This document shows, one piece after another, positions 53,071 through 61,865 of a stretch of DNA of 64,000 nt. Source of the DNA: DASWOJ01 sp964250755. GTDB lineage: Bacteria > Pseudomonadota > Alphaproteobacteria > Acetobacterales > Acetobacteraceae. How positions within the stretch are numbered: position 1 is the stretch's first letter; every line of letters begins with the position of its first letter. Under the pieces are notes generated by a model. That model was not told where the DNA came from, did no database searches, and was given only the letters and a program-made list of their open reading frames with translations. The stretch lies in contig CAXUHB010000009.1 of the NCBI GenBank assembly GCA_964250755.1, positions 1-64,000 of the forward strand. Reading direction: 5' to 3'. Both the position numbers and the translations under genes were made by a program.

Positions 53071-53110
53071 GTCCCTGGATTGCCACGCCGCGAGCGCGGC
53101 TCGCAATGAC
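53071..53110. repeat. Palindromic intergenic repeat, half copy B
   Basis: GTCCCTGGATTGCCACGCCG followed by CGAGCGCGGCTCGCAATGAC corresponds to the right arm of the repeat at 41275-41313. The left arm is not seen. Confidence 0.7.
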
Positions 53111-53135
53111 ATTGGGCGACCAGCGGCACGAGTTG

Positions 53136-54929
53136 TCACACCCCAAGCTCCTCCCGCATCATTTCCAACTCCAACCAACGTTCCTCGGCCGCTGCCAGGT
53201 CGGCTTGCGCCTTGGTCAGCGCCTCGGTCAGCGTGCGGAAGTCGTTCGGGTTCTTGCGATACAGGTTGGGGTCGGACAGGCGGCGCTGCAGGCGGGCGAT
53301 CTCCGCCGTCGTCGCCTCCATCTGCTTCGGCAGGGTCTCCAGCGCGTGCTTGTCCTTGAAGGCCATCTTGCGGAGGGATGCGCGGGCAGGCGCAGCCTTT
53401 GCCGCCCCGGGACGAACCCGGCCCGCGACAACGCCCGCCGGGACGCCCCGCTGGGCCAGCATGTCGCTGTAGCCGCCGGCATACTCCACCCAGCGCCCGC
53501 CGCCCTCGGCAGCCAGGGTGCTCGTGACGACGCGGTCCAGGAAGTCGCGGTCGTGGCTGACCAGCAGCACGGTGCCGGGATAGTCGGCCAGCATCTCCTG
53601 CAGCAGGTCCAGGGTTTCCAGGTCAAGGTCGTTGGTCGGCTCGTCCAGCACCAGCAGATTGCTGGGCCGGGCCATGGCGCAAGCCAGCATCAGGCGGCCC
53701 CGCTCCCCGCCGGACAGCACGCCGACCGGGGTGCGGGCCTGCTCCGGCTTGAACAGGAAGTCTTTCATGTAGCTGATGACGTGCCGGCGCTCTGTCCCCA
53801 CCAGCACGGTGTCGCCGCCGCCGCCGGTCAGGGTGTCGGACAGGGTGGCGTTGGGGTCCAGCGCGGCGCGCTGCTGGTCCAAGGTGACTTCGGCCAAGCT
53901 GGCGCCGAGCTTGATGGTGCCCGCGTCGGGCTGGTCCACGCCGGTCAGCATACGCAGCAGCGTCGTCTTGCCTGACCCGTTGGGTCCGACGATGCCCAGC
54001 CGGTCCCCGCGGATGACCCGCATGGTCAGGTCGTGCACGACCTCCTTGCCGTCGAAGGCCCGCGTCACGTGGTCTGCGACGGCCACCAGCTTGCCGGACA
54101 GGTCGGCTTCGCTGGCCTGCAGGCGCAACGGGCCGTCGCTGCTGCGGGAGTCGCGCCGCTTCTGGCGCAGGGCGCCCAGCTCGCCCAGGCGGCGGACGTT
54201 GCGCTTGCGTCGGGCGGTGACACCGTAGCGCAGCCAGTCCTCCTCCCGCGCGATCTGCCGGCCCAGCTTGTGCTGGTCGCGCTCCGCCTGTTCCTCCACC
54301 TCGTCCCGCCACTGCTCGAAGTGGGAGAAGCCGCGATCAATGCGCCGGGTCACGCCGCCGTCCAGCCAGACGATGCTGCGGGACAGGGTTTCCAGCAGGC
54401 GACGGTCGTGGCTGATGAGCACGAGGCCGGCGCGCAGGCTGTTCAGCTCCGCCTCCAGCCACTCGATTGCGGGCAGGTCCAGGTGGTTCGTCGGCTCGTC
54501 GAGCAGCAGCAGATCGGGGGAGGGAGCAAGGGTGCGCGCCAGGGCGCAGCGGCGCATCTGGCCGCCGGACAGGCGCGCCGGATCCTCCTCCCCGGTCAGA
54601 CCGAGCTGGTCCAGCAGGGAACGCGCCCGGTGCAGGTCGTCGTTCGGCCCCATGCCGTCCTCGACATAGGCGAGCGTCGTCTTGTAGCCGGTCAGGTCCG
54701 GCTCCTGCGGCAGATAGCGGACGGTGGTGCCGGGTTGCAGGAAGCGTGTGCCGCCATCGGCCTGCAGCAGCCCGGCGGCAACCTTCAGCAGCGTGCTCTT
54801 GCCCGACCCGTTGCGGCCCACCAGGCAGATGCGCTCCCCCGCGCCCACGCCCAATTCGGCGCCGTCCAGCAGGGGGGCGGAGCCGAGGCTGAGGCGGATG
54901 TCTTGCAGCAGGAGAAGGGGTGGGGCCAT
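53136..54929 (-). CDS. uup: ABC-F family ATPase (Uup type)
   Basis: 597 residues. Two ATPase domains: GRNGSGKSTLLKVAAG with LLLLDEPTNHLDLPAIEWLE, and GPNGSGKTTLLRMLTG with LLVLDEPTNDLDLETLDLLQ, plus LSGGQMRRCALART and LSGGERGRLMLACAM. A C-terminal coiled coil (MEATTAEIARLQRRLSDPN) marks Uup. There are no membrane segments; it acts on ribosomes or DNA rather than in transport. ATG at 54929 gives MAPPLLLLQDIRLSLG. Confidence 0.94.
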   Translation of the reverse strand: MAPPLLLLQDIRLSLGSAPLLDGAELGVGAGERICLVGRNGSGKSTLLKVAAGLLQADGGTRFLQPGTTVRYLPQEPDLTGYKTTLAYVEDGMGPNDDLHRARSLLDQLGLTGEEDPARLSGGQMRRCALARTLAPSPDLLLLDEPTNHLDLPAIEWLEAELNSLRAGLVLISHDRRLLETLSRSIVWLDGGVTRRIDRGFSHFEQWRDEVEEQAERDQHKLGRQIAREEDWLRYGVTARRKRNVRRLGELGALRQKRRDSRSSDGPLRLQASEADLSGKLVAVADHVTRAFDGKEVVHDLTMRVIRGDRLGIVGPNGSGKTTLLRMLTGVDQPDAGTIKLGASLAEVTLDQQRAALDPNATLSDTLTGGGGDTVLVGTERRHVISYMKDFLFKPEQARTPVGVLSGGERGRLMLACAMARPSNLLVLDEPTNDLDLETLDLLQEMLADYPGTVLLVSHDRDFLDRVVTSTLAAEGGGRWVEYAGGYSDMLAQRGVPAGVVAGRVRPGAAKAAPARASLRKMAFKDKHALETLPKQMEATTAEIARLQRRLSDPNLYRKNPNDFRTLTEALTKAQADLAAAEERWLELEMMREELGV

Positions 54930-55012
54930 GCAGCCCGGTATGGGTCGCCGGCCCGTCCTGTGCAACCCGGCCGACCTATGGCAGATGGGAGGCAACGAAC
55001 GGAGGAGCCGCC

Positions 55013-56041
55013 TTGCCCACCCCAGCCCCGACCCGGCGCGCCCTCTTGGTCCTGCCTGCCCTGCTGCTGGCTCGCCCGGCACGGGCGGCGGAGCCACTCC
55101 GCATCGGATTGCTGCACACCCTTTCGCCCGCGCCGCTGTATGTCGCGATGGAGCGGGGCTTCTTCGCCGACGAGGGGATGGCCGCCGAGTTCCGCTTTTT
55201 CGAGGCCGCACAGCCCATCGCCGCCGCCGCGGTGTCGGGCGACATAGACGTGGGGATCACGGCGCTGACCGGCGGCTTCTTCAGCCTGGCCGGGCGCGGC
55301 ACCCTGAAGGTGATCGGCGGCGGGCTGCATGAGCAGCGGGGCTATGAAGGCACGGCGATCCTGGCCTCGCGCAAGGCGTATGACGCCGGGCTGACCAGCC
55401 CGGCGAAGCTGGGCGGACGCAGCTTCGGCATTACGCAGTTCGGCTCGTCGTTCCACTACATGGTCGGGCGCATCGCCGAGACGCAGGGCTTCGACCTGAA
55501 ATCGGTCACGCTGCGTCCGTTGCAGGGCGTCGGCAACATGGTGGCCGCGGTGCGGACGGGCCAGGTGGACGCGACGATGGCAGTCGCCAGCATGGCCCGG
55601 CCGCTGGACGCCGCGGGGGAGGCGCGGATCATCGGCTGGGCCGGGGACCTCGTGCCCTACCAGATCACCGCCGTGTTCGCGCCCGTGCGGATGATCGCCG
55701 ACAAGCCCGATGTGCTGCGCCGCTTCGGGCGGGCCTACCAGCGCGGGGTGGCGGACTACCGCGACGCCTTCCTGCGGCTGGACGCCGCTGGGCAGCCGGT
55801 GCGGGACGCGAAGGCGGAGGCGCTGTATCCGCTGATCCAGAAATACGTCTACGCCGGCGACCCCGACGGTCCCCGCAAGATCAGCGAGGGCGTGGGCTAC
55901 TACGACGAGGGCGGGCGGCTGGACGTGCGGGACGTCGCGGCGCAGTTGCGCTGGTTCGCTGACCAGGGGCTGGTCAAGAACGCGCCGGACGCAGCTGACA
56001 TCATGGACACCAGCTTCATCGGCGCGCTGCCGCAGGGGTGA
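55013..56041 (+). CDS. ABC transporter substrate-binding protein, NMT1/THI5-SsuA family
   Basis: 342 residues. TTG at 55013 follows GGAGGAG and begins LPTPAPTRRALLVLPALLLA, a signal peptide ending ARAAEP. RIGLLHTLSPAPLYVAMERG and EFRFFEAAQPIAAAAVSGDI fit the nitrate/sulfonate/thiamine-precursor binding family. It belongs with the ATPase and permease 180 bases downstream. Substrate unknown. Confidence 0.88.
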   Translation: MPTPAPTRRALLVLPALLLARPARAAEPLRIGLLHTLSPAPLYVAMERGFFADEGMAAEFRFFEAAQPIAAAAVSGDIDVGITALTGGFFSLAGRGTLKVIGGGLHEQRGYEGTAILASRKAYDAGLTSPAKLGGRSFGITQFGSSFHYMVGRIAETQGFDLKSVTLRPLQGVGNMVAAVRTGQVDATMAVASMARPLDAAGEARIIGWAGDLVPYQITAVFAPVRMIADKPDVLRRFGRAYQRGVADYRDAFLRLDAAGQPVRDAKAEALYPLIQKYVYAGDPDGPRKISEGVGYYDEGGRLDVRDVAAQLRWFADQGLVKNAPDAADIMDTSFIGALPQG

Positions 56042-56090
56042 TGCAGTCGGTGTCTTCCCTCATCGCAGTGTTGCCGTCCCGCTGGAACCC

Positions 56091-56194
56091 GTCATTGCGA
56101 GCTGCTCGCGGCGCGGCAGTCCAGGGGCCGCCGGAACCAGGGTGCAGTCCTGGCGGCCCCTGGACTGCCGCGCCTCCACGCTCCCTGCAATGAC
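56091..56194. repeat. Palindromic intergenic repeat, copy C
   Basis: Left arm 56091-56132 (GTCATTGCGAG...GGCAGTCCAGGGGCCGCC) and right arm 56152-56194 (GGCGGCCCCTGGACTGCCGC...CTGCAATGAC) are inverted. Same family as 41210-41313. It sits inside a transporter operon, so it would be transcribed and could form a long stem. Confidence 0.8.
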
Positions 56195-56218
56195 GATGGA
56201 ACATCCGTGCGCGGTGCT

Positions 56219-56998
56219 ATGACCGCATCCTCCGTCCGCCTCACGATCCAGAACGTCGGGCACAGCTACGGCGGCTTGCAGGTGCTGGATGGCATCAACC
56301 TGGTCGCGGACCCCGGCCGCGTGCTGGTGCTGGTGGGGCCGTCCGGCTGCGGCAAGAGCACCCTGCTGGCCATCATCGGCGGCCTGCTGCGGCCCGACTA
56401 CGGGACGGTGCTGCATGAGGGCACCGTCGCGGACGACTGCCTGAACACGCTGACCCCTGTATTTCAGGACTTTGCGCTGCTGCCCTGGCGCAGCGTGGCC
56501 GGAAACGTGTCGCTGGTGCTGGAGGGACGGCTTCCCCGGCCGGAGCGGAACAAGCGGGTGGCGGAGGTGCTGGCGATGACCGGCCTGTCCGACTTCGCCG
56601 GGTCGTGGCCGCGGCAGCTGTCCGGCGGAATGCGCCAGCGCGTCGGCATCGCCCGTGCGCTCGCCGTCCGCCCGGCCTGCCTGCTGATGGACGAGCCGCT
56701 GTCCGCCCTGGACGCCCAGACTCGGCTGCTGCTGCTGGACGAGTTCGCCGCCCTGATCGAGCGGGCCGGGACCACGACGGTCTATGTCACCCACAACCTT
56801 CAGGAGGCTGTGCGCCTGGGCCACCGCGTCGCCGTGCTGTCCCGCCGCCCCGGCAGGGTTCGGGCAGTCGTGGAGATTGCCGGCCCCATCGGCAGGCGTC
56901 AGCCGTCGGACCCGGACCTGCTGGGGATCGAAGCGCAGTTGTGGGACATGATCCGGGGCGACGCCGCAGCAGCGGAGCGGGAGCGTGCGGATGCGTAG
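56219..56998 (+). CDS. ABC transporter ATP-binding protein (SsuB/TauB family)
   Basis: 259 residues. GPSGCGKSTLLAIIGG (Walker A), LSGGMRQRVGIARALA (signature) and LLMDEPLSALDAQTR (Walker B). NTLTPVFQDFALLPWRSV is typical for the nitrate/sulfonate family. ATG at 56219 used; GTG at 56207 would add four residues. It energises the permease that follows. Confidence 0.92.
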   Translation: MTASSVRLTIQNVGHSYGGLQVLDGINLVADPGRVLVLVGPSGCGKSTLLAIIGGLLRPDYGTVLHEGTVADDCLNTLTPVFQDFALLPWRSVAGNVSLVLEGRLPRPERNKRVAEVLAMTGLSDFAGSWPRQLSGGMRQRVGIARALAVRPACLLMDEPLSALDAQTRLLLLDEFAALIERAGTTTVYVTHNLQEAVRLGHRVAVLSRRPGRVRAVVEIAGPIGRRQPSDPDLLGIEAQLWDMIRGDAAAAERERADA

Positions 56999-57006
56999 GC
57001 CGGCCC

Positions 57007-57798
57007 GTGCGTAGGCTGTCCGGCGCCGTGCCGTTCCGCGCCGGCGGCTTCGCGCCCCGGCTGGTGCCCGTTGCCGCCGTGGGCACGCTGGTCGTGCTGG
57101 TCGCGCTGTGGCAGGCCGGTGCCAGCGCCGGGGTGATCCCGACGCTGTTCCTGCCACCGCCGCTCAGCATCGTGCGCGCGCTGGTGGCGCTGGCGTCGTC
57201 CGGCGAGCTGTGGCGGCACCTGGGCGCGTCGCTGCATCGGCTGGCGATCGGCTGGACGCTGGGGACCGTGTGCGGCGTCCTGCTGGGCTTCGGGGTGGGG
57301 CTGTTCACGTTGGTGCGGTCGCCGGGGATGGCGGTGGTGTCGGCGCTGTATCCCATCCCGAAGATCGCGCTGGTGCCGCTGTTCATCATCTGGTTCGGCA
57401 TCGGGGAGGGATCGAAGGTCGCCACCCTGGCGCTGGGCGTGTTCTTCCCGACTGTGCTGAACACGGCCGCCGGGGTGGACGGGGTGCCGCGGGGGCTGAT
57501 CCGCATGGGCCAGGCGTTCGGGCTGGGCCGCAGCGCGATCCTGCGAAAGATCGTCCTGCCCGGCGCGCTGCCGGCCATCCTGGGCGGGTTCCGGGTGACG
57601 ACGGGCATCGCGATCATCCTGCTGGTGGCGGCGGAGATGATCGGGGCGGAACGGGGGATCGGGGCGTTCGTGCTGCAAGCGGGCAACCTGTATGACACCG
57701 ATAACCTGCTGGCAGGGATTGTGGTGTTATCCTTGCTGGGACTGACGGTGGCGTGGGTTCTGGGGCGGTTGGAGCGGTGGCTGTTGGGGTGGCGGTAG
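57007..57798 (+). CDS. ABC transporter permease (SsuC/TauC family)
   Basis: 263 residues with six helices. KIALVPLFIIWFGIGEGSKV and GRSAILRKIVLPGALPAILG form the ATPase-contacting loop. The start is GTG at 57007, 8 bases after the ATPase stop; no in-frame start further upstream outside the ATPase coding region. Confidence 0.92.
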   Translation: MRRLSGAVPFRAGGFAPRLVPVAAVGTLVVLVALWQAGASAGVIPTLFLPPPLSIVRALVALASSGELWRHLGASLHRLAIGWTLGTVCGVLLGFGVGLFTLVRSPGMAVVSALYPIPKIALVPLFIIWFGIGEGSKVATLALGVFFPTVLNTAAGVDGVPRGLIRMGQAFGLGRSAILRKIVLPGALPAILGGFRVTTGIAIILLVAAEMIGAERGIGAFVLQAGNLYDTDNLLAGIVVLSLLGLTVAWVLGRLERWLLGWR

Positions 57799-57843
57799 AA
57801 GCACTCGTCCCCGTGACAACAAGACTGAGGCGGGGGTGGTGCT

Positions 57844-58011
57844 GTGGTGGAGCTGCTGTTCAAGGTAAGCGTGGCCTACCTGGTAGTCTTTTGTGCCTGT
57901 CTCCCGCTCATTGCATGGTACAAGTTCTGCACCAGGAAGTTATCTGCTGAGGGGAAGAAGAAGACGTTCAGAGACTTCCTTGGCAACCTCCTCACATTTT
58001 ATGGGTGGTAG
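57844..58011 (+). CDS. Possible 55-residue membrane protein
   Basis: GTG at 57844, after GAGGCGGGGGTGG, opens a frame reading VVELLFKVSVAYLVVFCACL, then PLIAWYKFCTRKLSAEG and a Lys-rich end up to TAG at 58011. One hydrophobic helix is followed by a basic tail, the plan of many small membrane proteins. Codon use is less GC-biased than the neighbours. Unproved. Confidence 0.35.
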   Translation: MVELLFKVSVAYLVVFCACLPLIAWYKFCTRKLSAEGKKKTFRDFLGNLLTFYGW

Positions 58012-58316
58012 GCGTAGTATCCAATAAGGTTGGCCAGGCAGAACCCGCCGATGAAGACCAGCACGCTTTCGTTGGCGGCCCCCCGCCAGTTCCGGTGCGG
58101 CATGAGGCCGTGACGCCGTGTGCCAATGATAACGAGGGCAAAAACGCCCGCTGCCAGCAGGATGCCTTCTGGGCTGTTCGCAGCCCGGCACAGCGACAAT
58201 GCCGTCCCAACTGCCGCCTCCCGTGCGAGGATGTCGAACACCAGCTTGGCCAACAACCTCCGCGGCCTCAGGCCGAACCCTGGCCGTGGACGCCGAGCGT
58301 TGCCGAACGTGTTCAC
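57999..58316 (-). CDS. Hypothetical small membrane protein (105 residues)
   Basis: GTG at 58316 with AGGG upstream. Two hydrophobic segments (GILLAAGVFALVIIGTRR and VLVFIGGFCLANLIGYYAY) after a basic N-terminus (ARRPRPGFGLRPRRLLAK). It overlaps the end of the 55-residue frame on the other strand by 13 bases. No family recognised. Confidence 0.4.
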   Translation of the reverse strand: MNTFGNARRPRPGFGLRPRRLLAKLVFDILAREAAVGTALSLCRAANSPEGILLAAGVFALVIIGTRRHGLMPHRNWRGAANESVLVFIGGFCLANLIGYYAYHP

Positions 58317-58332
58317 TGAACTGCCCTACTGG

Positions 58333-58554
58333 TCATCGGCCGGCGCGTATGGGCAAGCCCGGCGCGGAACCGCCGGGCGAGCGGCATGACAGTTCCGGCA
58401 AGGCACGAAGGCGTCTGACGGACCCAGGCTCCACGATGCCAAGATGGCACGACAGCTCCATCGTGATGGACCTGACGGCCGGGGCGGCCAGCAGCGCCAC
58501 CGTCAGCGCCGCCACGGCTGCAACCAGGACGCTTCCAAGGCTGCCCGGCTTCAT
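58333..58554 (-). CDS. Possible 73-residue membrane-anchored protein downstream of the DapA-like gene
   Basis: ATG at 58554, 5 bases after the DapA-family stop. MKPGSLGSVLVAAVAALTVA continues into LLAAPAVRS, one helix or signal peptide, then a short Cys-containing tail (MELSCHLG, LPELSCRSPGG). Possibly the last gene of the lyase unit. No family recognised. Confidence 0.33.
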   Translation of the reverse strand: MKPGSLGSVLVAAVAALTVALLAAPAVRSITMELSCHLGIVEPGSVRRLRALPELSCRSPGGSAPGLPIRAGR

Positions 58555-58559
58555 CGCGG

Positions 58560-59489
58560 CTACTGGACAAGGCTGAGCCGGGGCGGACGGGCCGCTTCTT
58601 CCTCGGCCTCGATCAGGGCGGGCAGCAGCAGCGCCAGGTGGTCCAGCGTCGCGTTCTTGGCCCGGGTGAGCGGAAGCCGCATCTCGCCGTAGCACAGCCC
58701 GGCCAGGGACAGCGCCGCCTTGACGGGGATCGGGTTGCTTTCCAGCGCGAGCGCCTGGTGCAGCGGCGCCAACTGGTCCCGCAGGCGCGCAGCCTCGGCC
58801 ATGTCCGCAGCCTTCCAAGCCCGGTGCAGGCGGGCGGACAGGGCCGGCACCAGGTTGGCCGCCGCCGACATGCAGCCGTCGCCGCCCATCGCCAGGAAAG
58901 CGGGCGCCGTCGCGTCATCCGCCGAGTATTGGAGCAGGCCCGGGCCGCACAGCCCGCGCAGCCTTGCGGGGCGGGCAAGGTCGCCGGAGCCGTCCTTCAG
59001 CCCGGCGATCAACCCCTGTTCGAACAGCCGGGTCACGGTCCCGTCGGCGATTGCGGTGCCCGTGCGGCAGGGAATGTCATACAGGATGACCGGAACCGCC
59101 ACGGCATGAGCGACGGCGCGGACGTGCGCCGCGATCCCGTCCTGGGAGGGACGCATGTAGGGCGGCGCGGCGCAGAGCAGCGCGCCGGCCCCGCTGCGGA
59201 CCGCGGCCTCCGCCAGGGACACCGCGGCGTCGGTAACCGGGGCCGTGCAGCCCGCGATCACGGGCATCCGGCCGGCGGCGGCGTCGCACGCGATACGGAT
59301 GGCCTGCATCTGCTCGAAGGGTGTCAGCGACGCTGCCTCGCCCGTGCTGCCGCACATCACGAGCGCGCTGGTGCCGCGCTGCACCTGCCGGTCGCACAAC
59401 ATGGCGAGGGCGTCCGCGTCCAGCGCACCGGCATGGAAGGGTGTGACCATCGCGGTGATCGAACCGCCCAGGCCGGCAAGGCCGTCCAT
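58560..59489 (-). CDS. DapA-family lyase (dihydrodipicolinate synthase/N-acetylneuraminate lyase superfamily)
   Basis: 309 residues. CGSTGEAASLTPFEQM (GxTGE at 47-51), ILYDIPCRTG with Tyr137 and AGLKDGSGD with the Schiff-base Lys165 are all present and match E. coli DapA Y133/K161. ATG at 59489 gives MDGLAGLGGSITAMVTPF; the longer frame to 59540 is unlikely. Genomes often hold several family members, so true DapA activity (lysine synthesis) is not certain; the Cys instead of Gly in YDIPCRT is a small difference. Confidence 0.85.
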   Translation of the reverse strand: MDGLAGLGGSITAMVTPFHAGALDADALAMLCDRQVQRGTSALVMCGSTGEAASLTPFEQMQAIRIACDAAAGRMPVIAGCTAPVTDAAVSLAEAAVRSGAGALLCAAPPYMRPSQDGIAAHVRAVAHAVAVPVILYDIPCRTGTAIADGTVTRLFEQGLIAGLKDGSGDLARPARLRGLCGPGLLQYSADDATAPAFLAMGGDGCMSAAANLVPALSARLHRAWKAADMAEAARLRDQLAPLHQALALESNPIPVKAALSLAGLCYGEMRLPLTRAKNATLDHLALLLPALIEAEEEAARPPRLSLVQ

Positions 59490-59530
59490 GGTGCGGCATG
59501 ACGGCCTGGCGGCGAAGGCCGGACGGAACA

Positions 59531-59980
59531 TCACGCGCACCGCAGGCCTCCCACGAGCGGCAGGTCGGCCCGGACCAGCAAGCTGCCGAAGGCGTTGCGC
59601 GACGCCACGACCGCGAAGCCGGCCCGCGCCAGCGCGGTGCGGATGCGGATCGTCGCATCTGGCGCCTCGTCCCCCAAGCAGGCCGCCACAGTGCCCAGAG
59701 GCGACAGCACGCGGCGGGCGTAAGGGATCACGTCAGCCAGGAAGCCGTTGCAGGAGGCGTGCGGGACCAGCAGGATGTCGGCTTGGGCGGCGCGGGGCCG
59801 CTCGGTCAGCCGCGCGGTGGCGACGCGGTCATGGCCCTGCCGCAGCAGGGCGCAGGCGAGGTCCACGGCGCCGGGCAGCAGGACGATGATGCGGCTGTCG
59901 GAGGCGGCGCCGGCCATGCGGATGAGCGCAGAACCGGGGTCGCCACATCCTGCCAGCCCACCCGAGACGCCATGCGTCAT
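59531..59980 (-). CDS. Hypothetical protein, methyltransferase-like remnant features
   Basis: 149 residues from ATG 59980 (MTHGVSGGLAGCGDPGSALI). Rossmann-like strand patterns: RIIVLLPGAVDLACALLRQG, ADILLVPHASCNGFLADVIP, GTVAACLGDEAPDATI. It resembles a short SAM-methyltransferase-like core but the glycine loop is not clear. It is 41 bases upstream of the DapA-family gene on the same strand, probably one unit. Function not assigned. Confidence 0.55.
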   Translation of the reverse strand: MTHGVSGGLAGCGDPGSALIRMAGAASDSRIIVLLPGAVDLACALLRQGHDRVATARLTERPRAAQADILLVPHASCNGFLADVIPYARRVLSPLGTVAACLGDEAPDATIRIRTALARAGFAVVASRNAFGSLLVRADLPLVGGLRCA

Positions 59981-60285
59981 TGCAACCGCGAGGGCTGTCA
60001 AACCAGGCCTATGTTCCAAAGGTCGCTCCTGTGAGGCATTGGACCATCCGGGACGCTGCAGCCTGCGGCCTAAGCCGACCATGCGGCGTGCTGCCTGGAT
60101 GACCGGTGCCACAGGTATGACCGCGGGGCGTGAAGCCTCCATGCCATTCCTGGCCAGGACGCATAACGGATACATAAATCCCTACTGGAGAAGGCTGCGG
60201 CCGGTGGTTGCCCGGTTGGGCATGCGGATGGCGCGGCGCCGCGCCTGATGGTGCCGGCAGGCATGTTCTCGTCCATGCCGACGCT

Positions 60286-60660
60286 ACGCCGACCAGGGCC
60301 GCTTCATCCTGACCGATGCGGGATGGCACGCCCTTCCGTCCCCGGCGGAGGTGCCGGCCGTCGTGGGCGATTCCGCGGCTTGGCTGGGCGGGTCCGTTGT
60401 GACGCCGGGGACGGCCATCACGGCCCACCGGCGGCTGGCAAGGTCCATCCGTTCAATGCCGGAAACGGCAGGACGGCGCGGCTGCTGATGAACCTGCTGC
60501 TGATCCGCGGCGGATGCCTGCCGGTCGCTGTCCGGCCGCAGGACAGGCCGGCCTACCTTGTGGCGCTGCAGGCGCACACGTTCAAGGACGCCGCCGACCC
60601 CACCCGCGCCGTCCACGCCGCCGTCAAACAACCCAACAAAAAGCGCATGGACCCACGTCC
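60286..60660 (+). pseudogene. Fic-family protein remnant, frameshifted
   Basis: HPFNAGNGRTARLLMN at 60446-60493 is the Fic AMP-transfer motif (H-P-F-x-x-G-N-G-R), followed by RGGCLPVAVRPQDRPAYLVA. The preceding part (ALPSPAEVPAVVGDSAAWLG, AHRRLA) is in a different frame, so one base is missing near 60440. The N-terminal inhibitory and upstream parts are absent. It is a dead gene between the lyase unit and bamE. Confidence 0.65.
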
Positions 60661-60690
60661 GTGCGGCAAGCTAAACAAGGCCGATCAGCA

Positions 60691-61218
60691 TTACAGGCCC
60701 TGGTTGCCCGAGGCTCCGCTGCCGCCCGGCGTCCGGCTGCTTCCGGTGGCCCCGCCCGCGTTGAACTTGCCCACGTTGCCCAGAAGCTGCTGCAGGAAAG
60801 ACGCCTCGCTGCCCGGCGACGGGGTGGCGCGGCTGACCACCGACACGTCCCGGCCGTCGTCCTGGTTCAGCCGCTTTACGCCGCGCAGCACGCCGCCATT
60901 GTCGAAGGTCAGCACCGCCACGTCCTGCTGCAGAATGCCCGGCGTGCGCCCGACCCGGCTGCGCGTGGTCTCGGCGATGTAGATCCAGGTGTTTTCGTCG
61001 AAGGTCGCCTTGGCCGTCGGAGATCCCAGCAGCGACGTCGCATCCGCCCGGGTGGACGTGCCGGGCACCAATTCCTTGAGCTGGTCGTCGGTCACGTGGT
61101 TGCCGCGGAGCTGCTTCGGCGACTCGACCACGCTGCAAGCGGCCAGGAGCATCATGAGCATGAGGGGGAGGGCGGTTCGGCGCACGGCGATGTCTCTGGC
61201 TGGGTAGGCAAGCCGCAT
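60691..61218 (-). CDS. bamE: Outer membrane assembly lipoprotein BamE
   Basis: 175 residues. LPLMLMMLLAACSVVESPKQ is a lipoprotein signal with lipobox L-A-A-C. QLKELVPGTSTRADATSLLG, SPTAKATFDENTWIYI and AVLTFDNGGVLRGVKRL are SmpA/BamE features. It supports the BAM complex that inserts outer-membrane beta-barrels. ATG at 61218 used; the frame is open to 61260. Divergent from the chaperone gene. Confidence 0.9.
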   Translation of the reverse strand: MRLAYPARDIAVRRTALPLMLMMLLAACSVVESPKQLRGNHVTDDQLKELVPGTSTRADATSLLGSPTAKATFDENTWIYIAETTRSRVGRTPGILQQDVAVLTFDNGGVLRGVKRLNQDDGRDVSVVSRATPSPGSEASFLQQLLGNVGKFNAGGATGSSRTPGGSGASGNQGL

Positions 61219-61319
61219 TGATAGAGGCTGCGGAGGACCTATTTGCAGGGTGCGTGTCATGCGCGGGATGCCGTGTCAAATGCGACCGGGACCGCGGCGG
61301 CGCGGGAGACCGGGGTCGC

Positions 61320-61865
61320 ATGGGCTTGTTCAATCTGTTTGGCCGCAAGCCGTACGAGCGCGCCGGGTTCGAGCTTTACACGGCGTCCGTGCGGGCAGCG
61401 CGCGACCCCTGGTTCTTCAGCACGCTCGGCGTGCCGGACACCCTGGATGGGCGGTTCGACATGGTGGGCCTGCTGGTGTTCCTGGTCGTGAACCGGTTGC
61501 ACGCCGAGTCCGCCGAGGGCAGGAAGCTGGCGCAGGCGGTGTTCGACGCGATGTTCCTCGACATGGACATCAATCTCAGAGAGATCGGCATCAGCGACAT
61601 GCGGGTCGCCAAGAGCGTGAAGGACATGTGGGAGGCGTTCAATGGCCGGTCCGCAACCTATGCTGCCGCGCTGGCCTCGGATGACCGGGACGCGATGACG
61701 GCCGCCATCGCCCGCAATGTCTGGCGCGGCGGCGCCCCCGACGGTTCGGCCAGCGCTCTTGCAGGGTTCGTGCTGGCCCAGGGCCGCCACCTGGCTTCGC
61801 TGCCCGTGGCTGGGCTGTTCAAGGGCGAGCCAGGCTTCCTGCCGCGGGCACAGGCGGCGGCATGA
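61320..61865 (+). CDS. Ubiquinol-cytochrome c chaperone family protein (CBP3-like)
   Basis: 181 residues. MGLFNLFGRKPYERAGFELY, FDMVGLLVFLVVNRLHAESA and AVFDAMFLDMDINLREIGIS, ending GRSATYAAALA, match the family needed for assembling the cytochrome bc1 complex. ATG at 61320; the frame is open back to 61218. Overlaps yceD by 4 bases. Confidence 0.92.
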   Translation: MGLFNLFGRKPYERAGFELYTASVRAARDPWFFSTLGVPDTLDGRFDMVGLLVFLVVNRLHAESAEGRKLAQAVFDAMFLDMDINLREIGISDMRVAKSVKDMWEAFNGRSATYAAALASDDRDAMTAAIARNVWRGGAPDGSASALAGFVLAQGRHLASLPVAGLFKGEPGFLPRAQAAA

